Positions 27,283 to 36,944 of a stretch of 64,000 bases of DNA are shown here, piece by piece. This stretch comes from Paracoccaceae bacterium (GTDB lineage Bacteria; Pseudomonadota; Alphaproteobacteria; Rhodobacterales; Rhodobacteraceae). Below the pieces are notes generated by a model. The model was given only the letters and a program-made list of their open reading frames with translations. It was not told the DNA's origin and did no database searches. The position numbers and the translations under genes were made by a program. The stretch spans positions 124,001 through 188,000 of the forward strand of contig JAKITO010000002.1 in NCBI GenBank assembly GCA_021648025.1, written 5' to 3'. Every line of letters starts with the position of its first letter. The stretch's first letter is position 1.

Positions 27283-29835
27283 TCAGTAAAGCCCGCCGGT
27301 GCTGATTGTGCCGCTGCTGGCCTTGGGGCCGACAATGGTCGTCTTGCCGGTCGATGTGGTGACCTGGCGGCCAGATGTCGACACTTCTTCGAACAGGGGC
27401 AAATCCGAGCCGATGCCAAAGCCGCCATCGAATGTCAGGCCAAATATCGGCTCTTCTCCGTCGCGGAAATATTCGGCCACCACATAGGCGCCACTGGCTG
27501 AATTGGGCAGGCGACCACCGGTGAACCGGTCGATCTTGATGAAATGCCCGCCGTCGGGGATTGCAAAAGGACCGCCGCCATATTTTTCGGTAGCCTTGAG
27601 CATGAAGGACTGGAACACCGGCCCACACATTGATGCGCCAAATGCGCCGCGCCCCATTGGCCGCGGGCGGTCATAGCCGATGTAACAGCCGGCCACGATG
27701 TTCGAGGTGAAGCCGATGAACCAGACATCCTTGGCCTCGTTGGTGGTGCCGGTCTTGCCAGCGGTCGGCACCGGCAGGCGCACGGCCCCGGCTGCGGTGC
27801 CGCGTTCGACCACACCGCGCATCATCGAAGTCAATTGATAAGCGGTAATCGGATCCATCACCTGAGAGCGGTTTGAACGGATTTGCGGTATCACCCCCGG
27901 TGCCAGCGCAGGGTTGGTGCAATCAACGCAATCGCGTTCGTCGTGGCGAAAGATCGTCCGCCCGCGCCGGTCCTGTATCCGGTCCACCAGCGTGGGCTGC
28001 AACCGTTCTCCGCCGTTGGCGAACATCGCATAGGCCGTGACCATCTTGTACAAAGTGGTTTCCTGCGCCCCCAGAGAGTTGGCCAGAAACGGTTCCAATT
28101 CGTCGTAAACCCCAAACCGTTCGGCATAGCCCGCAACCACCGGCATCCCCACCTCTTGCGCCAATCGAATGGTCATCAGGTTGCGTGACCGTTCGATCCC
28201 GGTGCGCAAAGGCGTTGGCCCATAAAACTTGTTCGATGAATTGCGCGGACGCCACAGACCCTGCGGCGTATTGATCTCGATCGGCGCGTCAATAACGATT
28301 GTGGCGGGGGAATAGCCGCTGTCGAGGGCGGCAGCATAGACAAACGGTTTGAAACTTGACCCCGGTTGGCGCTGTGCTTGGGTCGCGCGGTTAAACACCG
28401 ACGACTGGTAAGAAAACCCTCCCTGCATTGCCAGAACCCGGCCCGAATTGACGTCCATGGCGACAAAGCCGCCCTGAACCTCGGGCACCTGACGCAGGGA
28501 CCAGCGAATGAATGACCCATCGCTGTCTTTGGTCATGGCGCGCACCAGCACCACCTCGCCCACATCCAGCAGGTCGTCGGCTACGCGCGCCTTGCGCCCT
28601 TTGGAACCATCGTCATTCAAACGCCGCGCCCAGGTCACATCCTTGGCGACAATCCAATGGCCCTCCGCAACCTCGTCAATGCCTTCGATGCCGATACGGG
28701 CATCTTTGGCCGTCATTTCCAGCACCACAGCCGGGTGCCATTCGGCCTCCATCGCCACGTCCCGCGAAATCTCCACCTCAGCCAGGGCCTCGCGCCAGCC
28801 TTGCTCGCTTTGCATTTGCTCGGGCGTCAGCGTCTTGCCGGTTGGTTGCCAAAGCCCGCGACTCCGGTCGTATTTTTCCAGCTGTGTGCGCAAGGACCGC
28901 GCCGCGACAACCTGCAATTCTTCGTCGATGGTGGCACGCACGGTAAAGCCGCCGGTAAAGAATTCACCTTCACCAAAGTCCCGGCTTAGCTGACGGCGGA
29001 TTTCGTCGGTGAAATAGTCGCGCGGCGGCAATGCGGTACGAAAGCTCTCAAAATCGCCGTTCTGAACCGAGCGCAACGGCATCCCGAGTTCAGTGTCAAA
29101 AGTGGCCTGGGTGATAAAGCCGTTCTCGAACATCTCTTTCAGCACAAAATTGCGCCGCGACAACAGCCGGTCTTTGCGTCTGACCGGGTGAAACCGCGAC
29201 GGCGCTTTGGGCAAGGACGCAAGGAATGCCGCCTCATGCGGGGCCAGATCCTCAAGCGTTTTGTTGAAATATGTCTGGGCGGCGGCCGCGACCCCAAACG
29301 AATTCTGACCCAGAAAAATCTCGTTCAGGTAAAGTTCAAGGATTTGTTCCTTGTTCAGGGTCTCTTCCAGTCGCGAGGCAAGAATGATTTCCTTGATCTT
29401 GCGCTCAAGCTTGCGATCTCCGCTAAGCAGAAAGTTTTTCATCACCTGTTGGGTAATGGTCGAAGCCCCCCGCACCGTCTCTCCGCGCGAACGGACGGCC
29501 TCGATGGCGGCGGCACCGATGCCGCGCAGGTCATAGCCCTTGTGGGAATAGAAATTCTTGTCCTCAGCCGAGATGAAGGCCTGTTTGATCATCACCGGAA
29601 TGGCGCTTGAGGCGGCAAACAACCGGCGTTCCTTGGCAAACTCGTCGATCAGATGCCCTTCGCCGGAATAAATCCGGCTGATGGTGGGTGGTGTATACTG
29701 GGCCAGTGCTTCGTGACTGGGCAAATCGCGGCCATAGACCCAGAAAATACCGCCGACACCAATAACCATCATAGCAAAGCCAAGAGTGACAGTGCTGAAG
29801 ATCGCGCCAAAGAAAGAAAGGATGTATCGAAACAA
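27283..29835 (-). CDS. mrcA: Penicillin-binding protein 1A (bifunctional glycosyltransferase/transpeptidase)
   Basis: 850 residues. One N-terminal transmembrane helix, then a GT51 glycosyltransferase domain (ISAEDKNFYSHKGYD with catalytic Glu; RGASTITQQVMKNFLL) and a transpeptidase domain with GSSFKPFVYA (active Ser-x-x-Lys), ERSRNLMTIR (SxN) and GKTGTTNEAKD (KTG). Polymerises and cross-links periplasmic peptidoglycan. The start is TTG (29833-29835), with AGAGG 8 bp upstream; no ATG occurs before the transmembrane helix. Next to an amidase gene, as in related bacteria. Confidence 0.95.
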   Translation of the reverse strand: MFRYILSFFGAIFSTVTLGFAMMVIGVGGIFWVYGRDLPSHEALAQYTPPTISRIYSGEGHLIDEFAKERRLFAASSAIPVMIKQAFISAEDKNFYSHKGYDLRGIGAAAIEAVRSRGETVRGASTITQQVMKNFLLSGDRKLERKIKEIILASRLEETLNKEQILELYLNEIFLGQNSFGVAAAAQTYFNKTLEDLAPHEAAFLASLPKAPSRFHPVRRKDRLLSRRNFVLKEMFENGFITQATFDTELGMPLRSVQNGDFESFRTALPPRDYFTDEIRRQLSRDFGEGEFFTGGFTVRATIDEELQVVAARSLRTQLEKYDRSRGLWQPTGKTLTPEQMQSEQGWREALAEVEISRDVAMEAEWHPAVVLEMTAKDARIGIEGIDEVAEGHWIVAKDVTWARRLNDDGSKGRKARVADDLLDVGEVVLVRAMTKDSDGSFIRWSLRQVPEVQGGFVAMDVNSGRVLAMQGGFSYQSSVFNRATQAQRQPGSSFKPFVYAAALDSGYSPATIVIDAPIEINTPQGLWRPRNSSNKFYGPTPLRTGIERSRNLMTIRLAQEVGMPVVAGYAERFGVYDELEPFLANSLGAQETTLYKMVTAYAMFANGGERLQPTLVDRIQDRRGRTIFRHDERDCVDCTNPALAPGVIPQIRSNRSQVMDPITAYQLTSMMRGVVERGTAAGAVRLPVPTAGKTGTTNEAKDVWFIGFTSNIVAGCYIGYDRPRPMGRGAFGASMCGPVFQSFMLKATEKYGGGPFAIPDGGHFIKIDRFTGGRLPNSASGAYVVAEYFRDGEEPIFGLTFDGGFGIGSDLPLFEEVSTSGRQVTTSTGKTTIVGPKASSGTISTGGLY

Positions 29836-29976
29836 GGGGGCCGCCTCTAAAGTTGGTTCTTACAGCGTTTGGCGTTCAATCTGGATCAAAGTGATTCAAT
29901 TCGAACGCGAAACACTTTAACCCTACATAAGCCCGACACGCGCCGGGGTCAAAGCATCAACCAGCCATTTTATGCC

Positions 29977-30033
29977 GTAGGGTGTGTGCTTGCACGCACC
30001 TCTTTGAATGGTGCGTGCAAGCACACACCCTAC
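29977..30033 (-). terminator. 24-bp perfect inverted repeat at the end of the amidase gene
   Basis: Arms 29977-30000 and 30010-30033 (ending GCACGCACC and beginning GGTGCGTGC) are perfectly complementary around a 9-base loop TCTTTGAAT. The right arm contains the amidase stop codon (30030-30032). Probably acts as terminator/3'-stabilising hairpin of the amidase mRNA. No T-run, so factor-independent termination is uncertain. Confidence 0.7.
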
Positions 30034-31289
30034 TGGCGAATCAGAGGTCTGGTGGCCAGGTCTTGCGCGCGCCATGCCGCAAGCCCGTTGGCAATACCCA
30101 GCGCCATGCCTGCCCGCCAATCATCATCTGACAGATTTTTGAAATCACGCGGGCTGGACAGAAACCCCAGCTCGATCAGAACCGACGGAATATCCGCCGC
30201 TTTGAGCACCGAAAACGCGGCCGCCCGCAAAGGTCGGCGATTCATCGGCCCCCCGGTCTGGGCCATGGCATCAACCAGAGCCCTGGCCAGCGCGTCGGTG
30301 CGGGGCTGGGTTTCCTGACGCGCCAGATCAAGCAGCACTGCGGTTACCGAATCGTCCGTGTTGCTCAGATCGACACCTGACAGGATATCCGCGCGATCAT
30401 GGCGCTCGGCCAGTTTGGCGCTGGCGATATCCGAGGCCTCACGGCTAAGCACATGCACCGTCGCCCCATGCGCCAGCCCTTCGGCCAGAGAATCTGCATG
30501 CAGCGAGATGAACACATCCCCACCCGCGCCCGCACCGGCCCTGTGGGCCGCCGATATCCGCGCCTCAAGCGAGACAAAGTGATCACCATCGCGCGTCAGC
30601 ACCACCTCAAAACCGCCCTTGCGCAGCAATATTTCCCGCAGTTCACGGGCAAATCGCAGCATCAGGTCCTTTTCGACGATTTCGCCCTGCTTTGCCCCCG
30701 GATCAATGCCGCCATGGCCCGGATCCAGCACCACCAGCACCGGCGCATCAGCCGGGCGCGCGTGCCGCGGTCCCAGCTCGGTTGGCGCAGGCAAATCCCA
30801 CCGGGCATCATACGGCGCACCGGAACTGGCCGCAAATGCCTCACTGTTCGATGGCATCAACACAAGGGCAACCCGGGCCGAGCCCAGAACAAGGTCCACC
30901 GACATCTCTGAGGTTTGCACAAACATCGGCCCGTTCAACCCGATCACCATGCGCGACCATCCCGGCACATAGCCACCGAACTGCACCTGTCCAACACGGG
31001 TCGTGGCCAGAAATGTTGCGGTCTCAAGTCCGCTCCAATCCACCTCTTGAAAATCCAGCACCAGACGCGGCGGATTGTCCAGGGTAAACAACCGGTACGG
31101 CACGCCCTGACTAAGCATCAGATCAATGCCCACGCCATTCTTGCCCAGATCACTGATCCGGCTTGTTGTGGGATCAATCCGCGCCAATCCGCTGAAACCC
31201 TGCGCCCAGGCAGGCAACCCGGGCAGGGCCGCAATTGTCAGCCACATCATACTCAGAAAGCCAAATAGCCTGTTCATCGTCATGTCCAT
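30030..31289 (-). CDS. amiC: N-acetylmuramoyl-L-alanine amidase with AMIN domain
   Basis: About 419 residues with a signal peptide (LTIAALPGLPAWAQG). An AMIN domain (about 30-140) targets it to septal peptidoglycan. The C-terminal Amidase_3 domain has zinc ligands in LDPGHGGIDPG, GEIVEKDLM and ISLHADS, and catalytic Glu in LIELGFLSS. Removes stem peptides from glycan during cell separation. Several in-frame ATGs exist (31289, 31283, 31277). The stop codon lies inside a long inverted repeat. Assigned amiC by domain layout; AmiA/B-type naming is also possible. Confidence 0.9.
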   Translation of the reverse strand: MDMTMNRLFGFLSMMWLTIAALPGLPAWAQGFSGLARIDPTTSRISDLGKNGVGIDLMLSQGVPYRLFTLDNPPRLVLDFQEVDWSGLETATFLATTRVGQVQFGGYVPGWSRMVIGLNGPMFVQTSEMSVDLVLGSARVALVLMPSNSEAFAASSGAPYDARWDLPAPTELGPRHARPADAPVLVVLDPGHGGIDPGAKQGEIVEKDLMLRFARELREILLRKGGFEVVLTRDGDHFVSLEARISAAHRAGAGAGGDVFISLHADSLAEGLAHGATVHVLSREASDIASAKLAERHDRADILSGVDLSNTDDSVTAVLLDLARQETQPRTDALARALVDAMAQTGGPMNRRPLRAAAFSVLKAADIPSVLIELGFLSSPRDFKNLSDDDWRAGMALGIANGLAAWRAQDLATRPLIRQ

Positions 31290-31360
31290 GCCCGGTTACG
31301 GGCCATTTACCTGACCCTGTTGCAGCCCTGCATATCGCAGATGGGCAGACTTGGGAACGC

Positions 31361-32512
31361 TTATGATGGTTTGCGTTTGGCCATGAACGTCGTAAGGCGC
31401 GCCAGCCCTTCGCGGATGTCGTCAGTGGAACGGGCATAGGAAAACCGCAACCATGACGCCCCGCGCACCGGATCAAAATCCAGACCCGGTGTCACCGCCA
31501 CCCCGGCCTTGTCCAGTATCTCGGCGGCAAAGGCGCGGCTGTCCCCGGTCAGGTCAGATACATCGGCATAGACGTAAAACGCGCCGTCCGGGGGGGCAAA
31601 GTTGCCGAACCCGGCGCGGGGCAACCCGTCCAGCATCAGCGCCCGGTTCGTTCGGTAGACGTCGAGATTGCCTTGCAATTCCCCGTCGCAATCCATCGCC
31701 GCAAGGGCCGCCACCTGACTGGCATGGGGTGGGCAGATGAACATGTTCTGCGCCAGCCGTTCGATCACCCTGACGTGGGATTCGGGCACCACCATCCAGC
31801 CAACCCGCCAACCGGTCATCGAATAATACTTTGAGAACGAGTTGATTACATAAACATCCCCGCTCAGTTCCAACGCCGATACCGCTTTGGCCTCATACTC
31901 AAGCCCATGATAAATCTCGTCCGAGATAAAGGCCGCATCCTGGGCCTGCGTCGCCTCGATCAGCGCCCCCATGGCGGTCCGGTCCAACATGGTGCCGCTG
32001 GGGTTGGCAGGCGAGGCGACCAACAGCCCGGCCAGATTATGACCGGCAAAATCACCCGGCACCGGTTGCAGCCGGTTGGCAGGCGCGGTTTCCAGGTCAA
32101 CCGGAACCATCCCCAGGGCGCGCAAAATCTGGCGGTAAGACGGATAGCCCGGCGCGCCGATGCCAACACGGTCGCCGGTATCAAACAGCGCCGTAAAGGC
32201 CAGAATGAATCCGCCCGACGACCCCGACGTGACCACCACCCGCCCCGGATCAAGGTCAATTCCATATCGCTCGCCATACATCCGCGCGATTCGCGCCCGC
32301 AATGCCGGCAACCCCAGCGCCACGGTATATCCCAATGTATCTCGCTCCATCGCCTCACTCAGGGCGCGGGTCGCGGCGCGCGGCGCACCGGTGCCGGGTT
32401 GGCCGACCTCCATATGGATAATGTGGCGACCACCGGCTTCGGCACGCCGCGCGGCCTCCATCACGTCCATCACAATAAAGGGATCGACCTTTGAACGGGT
32501 TGAGTTTTTCAT
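31361..32512 (-). CDS. Class I/II PLP-dependent aminotransferase
   Basis: 383 residues, fold type I. PLP Lys is in NSFSKYYSMTGWRVGW; other conserved parts are VTSGSSGGFILAF, ASPANPSGTML and the terminal Arg in SWLRFSYARS. The start MKNSTRSKVDPFIVMDV at 32512 has GAGGA just upstream; the longer frame to 32578 does not. Closest to aspartate/alanine-type aminotransferases of subgroup I; the exact amino-acid substrate cannot be read from sequence. Confidence 0.85.
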   Translation of the reverse strand: MKNSTRSKVDPFIVMDVMEAARRAEAGGRHIIHMEVGQPGTGAPRAATRALSEAMERDTLGYTVALGLPALRARIARMYGERYGIDLDPGRVVVTSGSSGGFILAFTALFDTGDRVGIGAPGYPSYRQILRALGMVPVDLETAPANRLQPVPGDFAGHNLAGLLVASPANPSGTMLDRTAMGALIEATQAQDAAFISDEIYHGLEYEAKAVSALELSGDVYVINSFSKYYSMTGWRVGWMVVPESHVRVIERLAQNMFICPPHASQVAALAAMDCDGELQGNLDVYRTNRALMLDGLPRAGFGNFAPPDGAFYVYADVSDLTGDSRAFAAEILDKAGVAVTPGLDFDPVRGASWLRFSYARSTDDIREGLARLTTFMAKRKPS

Positions 32513-32674
32513 GACGTCCTCGCATGGTGCAGCACAGAGTTCGGCCATGGTTTGACCGGGTTCTTTGACAAAGGTCAATGACCCAGATTGCAGCGCCAGG
32601 CGTTACCCAACCTTGGCAACCCGCCCAATATGTGGTCATAGGGTGCCAACCACCAATAAAGGACGACACACATC

Positions 32675-33451
32675 ATGATCCGCCTGATTGCCCCCGCCCT
32701 GCTGACGCTGGCCCTGACGACTGCCCTGTTGGGTTCGCTGTTCTCAACTCCGGCCAACGCCCTTGACATCACCCAGATGACTGCGGCCGAGCGCACCATA
32801 TTCCGGGCCGAGGTCCGGGCCTATCTGTTGGACAACCCCGAGGTGATCCTGGAGGCGGTGAAATTGCTGGAAGACCGGCAGGTCGCAGCCGAATCCCAGG
32901 CTGACTATTCGCTGGTCGCCAACAACACGGCGGAATTGTTCGACGATGGCTTTTCCTATGTTGGCGGCAACCCGGACGGCGACATTACCCTGGTGGAATT
33001 TCTTGACTATCGTTGCGTCTATTGTCGGCGCGCCATGCCCGAGGTGGACAGCCTGCTGGCGTCGGACGGCAATATCCGCCTGATCGTAAAGGAATTCCCG
33101 ATCCTTGGGGATGGCTCGGTTCTGGCGTCCCGCTTTGCCATTGCCACCAAGAATTTGGCCGGACCTGCGGCCTATAAACAAGCCCATGATGCGTTGATGC
33201 TCTATCAGGGGGAATTTACGAAGGTGACGCTTGGGCGTATTGCTGACGGGCTTGGACTGGACACAGATGCGATCCTGGCCGAAATGGACAGCGACGCCAC
33301 CCTTTCGGAAATCGCCCGCACCCGCGATCTGGCGAAACGATTGCAGATATCGGGCACCCCGACGTTTGTGCTTCAGGACGAATTGCTGCGCGGCTTTATC
33401 CCGGCAGATCAAATGGCACTGATCGTGGGTGAAAAACGCGCCAATCGCTAA
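32675..33451 (+). CDS. DsbA family periplasmic thiol-disulfide oxidoreductase
   Basis: 258 residues with a signal peptide (about 1-29, ending STPANA). A helical N-terminal segment with YLLDNPEVILEAVKLLED is typical of the Com1/ScsC-like group and may mediate oligomerisation. The thioredoxin-fold active site is CVYC in FLDYRCVYCRRAMPE, and the cis-Pro loop is GTPTFV. Likely oxidises or isomerises disulfides in the periplasm. The Pro-Glu-rich helical N-terminus suggests isomerase more than DsbA oxidase, but this is inference. Confidence 0.85.
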   Translation: MIRLIAPALLTLALTTALLGSLFSTPANALDITQMTAAERTIFRAEVRAYLLDNPEVILEAVKLLEDRQVAAESQADYSLVANNTAELFDDGFSYVGGNPDGDITLVEFLDYRCVYCRRAMPEVDSLLASDGNIRLIVKEFPILGDGSVLASRFAIATKNLAGPAAYKQAHDALMLYQGEFTKVTLGRIADGLGLDTDAILAEMDSDATLSEIARTRDLAKRLQISGTPTFVLQDELLRGFIPADQMALIVGEKRANR

Positions 33452-33483
33452 GTCCGGCCAGTCAAAGATTGGGCGGATTGGAT

Positions 33484-35835
33484 TTATTCGCCCGACCCAC
33501 CCTGTGTTTTCATCAGAACCTCGGGGTTGCGCAGCCAGATGTCTCGCTGGGCAAACGGGATCTCAATTCTGGCCTCGCCGAACTGCTTGGCAATCTCGTG
33601 GTTGATGTCTGATTTGGTCGACAAGGCATAATTCACATCCCGCAGGATCGCCCGGATTTCAAAATCCAAAGCATCTGCCCCGAACCCCTGAAACACCACC
33701 GACGGCGCCGGATTGGCCAACACCATCGGGTGCGCCTCAGCGATCTCCAGCAGGATTTTTTCCACCATCCGCGTGTCAGTGCCATAGCCCACCCCAACCG
33801 GAACCTTCACCCGGCCAATGGTCTTGCCCCGGGTATAATTGGTCACAGTGCCGGCAATCAGATCCGAATTGGGGACAATCACATCGGCCCGGTCAAATGT
33901 CTCGATCCGGGTCGAGCGCACAGAAATATCGCGGACATAGCCGGCAAATTCGCCAACTTCGATCCAATCGCCTTTGGCGATGGGACGTTCAATCAACAAA
34001 ATGATGCCGCTGACAAAATTCGACACCACGTTTTGCAAACCAAAGCCGATGCCGACCGACAAGGCACCGGCCACAATCGCCACCGATGACAAATCAAGCC
34101 CGGCACTGGATACAGCCACCAGAGCGGCCAGAAAAATGCCAATATAACCCGTAAAGGCGACAATCGCGTTCTGACCGCCGGAATCAATCTTGGTTTTTGG
34201 CAAAAAACTGGTACGCAGCCCGCTTTGCAACAGGCGGGTGATCGAATAGCCGACCACAAACACCAAAGCAAACGTCAGGAATCCGGTGGGTGAAATTTTC
34301 ACGTCACCCACCTGAAATCCAACCAGGAACCTCGACCATAACTCGGTTATGTCGGCCTGACGCGCGCCCCAGAACAGGGCCACCACCGGGATTGCCAGAA
34401 CTGTCAGGGTAAAGCCGACCAGCACCGAAAACAGCGATTCCCGCGCCGACTGAATGTCCCCGCCTATGGCCCAGCCGTAAATGTGGCCAAAAAACCGTTG
34501 CAGGATCATCACGATGGCAACCACCGCCAGGCTAAGGATCACCGGATAGACAATCGCCGCCGCTGCCGCACCATACCCAAGGCCGGCCAGAATCGGCGCG
34601 ATTACCGCCAGCAACAAAAAGATGCGCCGGATGCCACCAATGATACGATAAACGCCGGGACTGCGCAGTCCCGGCCCGTTGGTGCCCTCGCCTTCTTCCT
34701 GGCTTACTTCCTGGCTTACTTCTTGGCTTAGCGCCAGGCGCTGGCTTCGAAACAACAACGTCGCCGCACCCAGGATAACCGGGAACCCGATCACCGCCTG
34801 CGACGCGGCTGAGATATTCTCGATCTGCCCATATAGGTCAACGACCCCAGCCAGCACCAAAATCCCGCCCAGCAGTTTGACGTACAGGATCATTTCGCGG
34901 CGCTGGTTCGCCGGGGCTGGCAACAGACTGACTTCGTGGCGCTCGGAAAGCAGCTGATCACTGAGCCAGTTGAACACCAACAAGATCAGCACCCACCCCG
35001 GCACCGCGTCGGCAATCAGCGTGCCGCGCACCCCAAGGGTGCCCGTCATCGTCACCGCCAGCACCAGAAAAACCGCCCCCGCAAAAGGCAGAATGATCCG
35101 CGCAAGCGAGGCCACAAAGCTCCTAACCTCTGTGCCACGGCCGCCGAAATTGCGCAGGAAATTGCCTAACCGTTCGGGCCAGCGACGCCCCATCGCCAAC
35201 AGCAGCAGGCCCAATACCGACAACAGAATGATCAGCGGCAGGTCTTTCACTATTTTCGCCTGGGTGGTTTCGGACCGCCAATTCAACCTGGTTTCATTGT
35301 ACAACCCGACCGTTCCGCTCTTAAGATCATCCCAGGCTTCGGGCCAATAGGCCGGGTTAAGCGGTGATGGCCCGCGGTGCAAAAGCTTTTTGGTCTGGCG
35401 GGCACGAATGATCTTGTCAATCTCGCCAATCAGCCCGTTGGCCTGGCTGTATGCCTCCTCCGCCACCACGCGCGGCACCCGCAGGGCATCAAGCTGATCA
35501 GTCAGCTTGGCACGCAAGGTGGCGATATCCTGGGGTTCTTCACCCGATTCCGGCACCGCGCCCAACGCATCAAGTTGCGATGAAAGCGTGACAATCCGGT
35601 CGGTGTTCTGCACCCGGAAATCGGCAAAAACTTCGCGGAATCCAACAATTTCCTGCCGCAATCGTTCCAACGACGGGTTTGATGCGCGCGCCGCATCAAT
35701 CACCAGTTCGGCCCGTTCCGCCAGGCTTAGCCAGTCCTGGTATTTTTCATTCGTTTCCTGCGCCGCAAGTGGCGCTGACAGGATCAGAAAGCCGGCCAGG
35801 AAAGTCAGGGCCAGAAAGGCGCGAAGATGTCTCAT
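33484..35835 (-). CDS. DUF3772 / MscS-family mechanosensitive channel protein
   Basis: 783 residues: signal peptide (ending SAPLAAQ), a periplasmic helical DUF3772 region (about 30-180), roughly ten membrane helices, and a C-terminal MscS pore and beta domain. The pore-lining helix is VAIVAGALSVGIGFGLQNVV, followed by NFVSGIILLIERPIAKGDWI. Expected to release solutes on hypo-osmotic shock. An EVSQ repeat interrupts the middle loop. ATG at 35835 overlaps the cysK stop by 4 bp, so the two are co-translated. Confidence 0.88.
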   Translation of the reverse strand: MRHLRAFLALTFLAGFLILSAPLAAQETNEKYQDWLSLAERAELVIDAARASNPSLERLRQEIVGFREVFADFRVQNTDRIVTLSSQLDALGAVPESGEEPQDIATLRAKLTDQLDALRVPRVVAEEAYSQANGLIGEIDKIIRARQTKKLLHRGPSPLNPAYWPEAWDDLKSGTVGLYNETRLNWRSETTQAKIVKDLPLIILLSVLGLLLLAMGRRWPERLGNFLRNFGGRGTEVRSFVASLARIILPFAGAVFLVLAVTMTGTLGVRGTLIADAVPGWVLILLVFNWLSDQLLSERHEVSLLPAPANQRREMILYVKLLGGILVLAGVVDLYGQIENISAASQAVIGFPVILGAATLLFRSQRLALSQEVSQEVSQEEGEGTNGPGLRSPGVYRIIGGIRRIFLLLAVIAPILAGLGYGAAAAAIVYPVILSLAVVAIVMILQRFFGHIYGWAIGGDIQSARESLFSVLVGFTLTVLAIPVVALFWGARQADITELWSRFLVGFQVGDVKISPTGFLTFALVFVVGYSITRLLQSGLRTSFLPKTKIDSGGQNAIVAFTGYIGIFLAALVAVSSAGLDLSSVAIVAGALSVGIGFGLQNVVSNFVSGIILLIERPIAKGDWIEVGEFAGYVRDISVRSTRIETFDRADVIVPNSDLIAGTVTNYTRGKTIGRVKVPVGVGYGTDTRMVEKILLEIAEAHPMVLANPAPSVVFQGFGADALDFEIRAILRDVNYALSTKSDINHEIAKQFGEARIEIPFAQRDIWLRNPEVLMKTQGGSGE
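34695..34730. repeat. Three tandem 12-bp repeats in the MscS-family gene
   Basis: CTTCCTGGCTTA, CTTCCTGGCTTA and CTTCTTGGCTTA in tandem encode a repeated (EV/KL)SQ motif in a cytoplasmic or periplasmic loop. In-frame unit, possible length variation. Confidence 0.9.
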
Positions 35836-36866
35836 GATTCCAGAAACACGGTTGGGATATCCTGCGCTGTTTCGCGCATCCAGTCAGGCACCGGCAGATC
35901 CTTTTCTTTCAGAAAATCAGCATTGAACAATTTGGATTGATAGCGCGATCCATAGTCGGCCAGAATAGTGACAATCCGGTGCCCCGGCCCCATTTCGCGC
36001 GCCATCCGCACCGCCCCGGCGATGTTGATTCCACTGGACCCGCCCAGCACCAGACCTTCGTCGTGCAGCAGGTCAAAGATATACGGCAGCGCCTCGTCAT
36101 CCGGGATTTGATAGGCCATGTCGGGGGTGAAACCTTCAAGGTTTCCGGTGATGCGTATCTGGCCGATGCCCTCGGCGATACTGCCGCCTTCGCTGGCCAG
36201 TTCTCCGGTGGTGTAAAAGCTGAAAAGGGCGGCCCCCATCGGGTCGGCCAGGCCAATTTTCACGCCTTTGGGCTGCAACACCTCGGCCACGCCGGTCAAT
36301 GTGCCGCCCGACCCGACAGAGCAGATGAACCCGTCAACCTTGCCATCCGTTTGCTGCCAGATCTCGGGGCCGGTGGTTTCCGCATGTGCTTGACGGTTGG
36401 CGATATTGTCGAACTGATTGGCCCAGACCGCGCCATTGGGTTCGCTTTTGTCCAGTTCCCTGGCAAGGCGTTCGGAATACCGCACAAAATTGTTGGGATT
36501 GCGATAAGGCACGGCTGGTACCTGCACCAGACGTGCGCCGGCCAGCCGCAACATGGCCTTTTTCTCTTCGCTTTGGGTCTCGGGGATGACGATCACACAG
36601 CGGTAGCCAAGCGAGGCCCCAACCAGCGCCAGACCAATGCCGGTATTGCCGGCCGTGCCTTCGACAATGGTGCCTCCGGGGCGCAGGGTGCCACGTTTTT
36701 CGGCGTCACGGATAATGTACAGGGCGGCGCGGTCCTTTACCGACTGACCAGGATTAAGAAACTCGGCCTTGCCCAGGATTTCACAACCGGTTTCTTCGCT
36801 GATACGACGTAGACGGATCAATGGTGTGTGGCCGATCGCCTCTGCCAGATCGTGGGCTATGCGCAT
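35832..36866 (-). CDS. cysK: Cysteine synthase A
   Basis: 344 residues, fold-type II PLP enzyme that makes cysteine from O-acetylserine and sulfide. PLP Lys is in NPGQSVKDRAALYI, the phosphate/substrate loop is EGTAGNTGIGLA, and the PLP phosphate loop is GSGGTLTGVAE. It has about 30 residues more than enteric CysK at the C-terminus, as in other Rhodobacteraceae. It heads a two-gene operon with the MscS-family gene. Confidence 0.92.
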   Translation of the reverse strand: MRIAHDLAEAIGHTPLIRLRRISEETGCEILGKAEFLNPGQSVKDRAALYIIRDAEKRGTLRPGGTIVEGTAGNTGIGLALVGASLGYRCVIVIPETQSEEKKAMLRLAGARLVQVPAVPYRNPNNFVRYSERLARELDKSEPNGAVWANQFDNIANRQAHAETTGPEIWQQTDGKVDGFICSVGSGGTLTGVAEVLQPKGVKIGLADPMGAALFSFYTTGELASEGGSIAEGIGQIRITGNLEGFTPDMAYQIPDDEALPYIFDLLHDEGLVLGGSSGINIAGAVRMAREMGPGHRIVTILADYGSRYQSKLFNADFLKEKDLPVPDWMRETAQDIPTVFLES

Positions 36867-36944
36867 GGGTGTCTCCCGTTAAATCAGCTGCTTGATCCAG
36901 ATGTAGCCCCGCCCCCCGCCAATCTCAACCCACCTTGGACCGGA

